A DNA stretch of 32,068 nt from RYN-431 sp036388295 (GTDB lineage: Bacteria; Planctomycetota; Phycisphaerae; Tepidisphaerales; Tepidisphaeraceae): contig DASVSC010000179.1 of assembly GCA_036388295.1 (NCBI GenBank), positions 1 through 32,068 of the forward strand, given 5' to 3'. The position numbers and the translations under genes were made by a program. Below are positions 31,315 to 32,068 of this stretch, in pieces (positions within the stretch are counted from its first letter, which is position 1; each line of letters opens with the position of its first letter). The notes beneath the pieces are model-generated. The model made no database searches and was not told the DNA's origin. It worked only from the letters and a program-made list of their open reading frames with translations.

Positions 31315-31686
31315 TCAACCGCCGGTGCATTCATTTGCTTTAGGTGACACGAGCTTCGCGCACGACGTGCGATCTACGGCCAGACCCATAAAACTCTCCT
31401 CACTGACACCCGGGGCGCCGCACTCATCATCAACGTTGGTCGGTGAATTGATGGTCCCTCGGACGAGCAGCTTTTCCTGAGCCGCAATCAGTAAACGCTC
31501 TGCGTTAAGTAGGATGATGACACTGATCCGTTTGTGTTGTTGCAATGCAGCGTGGGCAAGCGACTCTACTGCTTCGCAGCGAGCGATTAGGGCACCGGTT
31601 TGCTGACTGTCGCCGGCGGCCGTTTCATCGCACCCGGTTCGTGCTCCTAAACACCGGTCAGAGGTACTGTGCATCTTTGACAGCAA
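31315..31686 (-). CDS. doubtful hypothetical ORF, 123 residues
   Basis: The frame is open for 123 residues with a helical middle part (LAHAALQQHKRISVIILLNAE, then a charged segment). No family or ribosome binding site is recognised. It lies in the 649-bp space between the methyltransferase and the PEP-CTERM gene. It could be chance, a decayed gene or a small accessory gene. Confidence 0.3.
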   Translation of the reverse strand: MLSKMHSTSDRCLGARTGCDETAAGDSQQTGALIARCEAVESLAHAALQQHKRISVIILLNAERLLIAAQEKLLVRGTINSPTNVDDECGAPGVSEESFMGLAVDRTSCAKLVSPKANECTGG

Positions 31687-31905
31687 GTGCCTGTTCTGCA
31701 GCGGTACCCAAGACGGGTTGATTCCACACTGAAACTGACCGAGGTATCGTCAGGGTCCGTGGCGAATTGTGATGTTTAAGTAACGGAACCGCCCGACACG
31801 ATAGGACTTTGTGCGGCAGTGCTAGAGTTGTATTTTACTGGAGTACACAAAGTTGCCATGTAAATAGTTTTTTGGCTGCTAATCAGGAATGCAAATTATT
31901 TTTGC
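31687..31905. other. AT-richer intergenic stretch without recognised genes
   Basis: This stretch has the most AT-rich sequence in the window (31840-31905). I see no clear hairpin plus T-run serving as terminator for the minus-strand PEP-CTERM gene. Confidence 0.5.
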
Positions 31906-32067
31906 TTAAGCAGACGCGACAACCGTGCGGCGGCGACGCAGCAGGGCCGTGCCGGCCAAGGCCAGGGCAGTCAGGCTGGCGGGCTCGGGGACGGCGGGCG
32001 TCGTGGCGAACGGCGTGAGCATGATGTTGTTCAGCGAGATGTCGCCGGAGCCGGGGTTCATCAGCAC
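31906..32067 (-). CDS. C-terminal part of a PEP-CTERM sorted protein (partial at the window edge)
   Basis: The last 53 residues of a minus-strand gene run off the window. They end with the sorting signal VPEP, then ASLTALALAGTALL (membrane segment) and RRRR, followed by TVVASA and TAA at 31906-31908. PEP-CTERM proteins are exported and processed by an exosortase, commonly in organisms with exopolysaccharide. Just upstream, SGDISLNNIMLTPFA is typical of the end of a secreted beta-rich domain. The rest of the protein is outside the window. Confidence 0.9.
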   Translation of the reverse strand: MLMNPGSGDISLNNIMLTPFATTPAVPEPASLTALALAGTALLRRRRTVVASA

Positions 32068-32068
32068 C

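Noticed and set aside
25139..31905. Prophage
   Set aside because: Apart from the integrase and a small HTH there is no capsid, terminase, portal, tail or lysis gene.

Overview
This is a high-GC bacterial window. It most resembles a member of the Planctomycetota, probably Phycisphaerae-like. The reasons are a PEP-CTERM sorting tail (VPEPASLTALALAGTALLRRRR) at the right edge, a planctomycete-style tyrosine integrase N-terminus, outer-membrane features (LpxI, two predicted lipoproteins) and many palindromic intergenic repeats. The taxonomic call is inference. LAYOUT: 1-4146 is the tail of a Tad/Flp pilus operon (unidentified upstream gene end, CpaF/TadA ATPase, TadB, TadC, a small lipoprotein) closed by a strong terminator. 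4279-7510 holds a secreted GH27 alpha-galactosidase-type enzyme divergent from a phosphomannomutase/phosphoglucomutase. 7668-8294 is tRNA-Arg(CCG) followed 10 nt later by a lipoprotein gene. 8330-12810 has an AI-2E-family permease divergent from a lepA, small membrane protein, lpxI, moaD operon. 12970-15378 has nuoD divergent from a LOG-family gene. 15800-19075 is a minus-strand housekeeping block: nth, a membrane protein, then moaE, tsaC/Sua5 and a DUF2103-like gene with overlapping ends. 19202-24939 has a peroxiredoxin, a cluster of mobile DNA, argS, and a secreted S41 PDZ protease. At 25065 a tRNA-Arg(ACG) is followed by what looks like an accessory island: an integrase with a premature stop, an Xre-type regulator next to a putative papain-like cysteine peptidase, a broken transposase, an OafA-type acyltransferase and a SAM methyltransferase. 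The window ends in the 3' end of a PEP-CTERM protein gene. MOST INTERESTING: (i) at 19679-20902 a palindromic repeat pair has been hit by an IS5-family element (19713-20611) and a 142-bp MITE-like element (20614-20755). The two lie end to end, each bounded by TA, and removing both restores the repeat. (ii) The HTH plus cysteine-peptidase pair (26522-27287) has a palindrome and a 9-bp-period direct repeat just upstream. (iii) The integrase next to tRNA-Arg has TAA as its fourth codon, but the frame is otherwise intact. (iv) The MoaD-like protein carries five residues after its Gly-Gly. I saw no CRISPR array, rRNA, prophage structural genes or recognisable known defence system.
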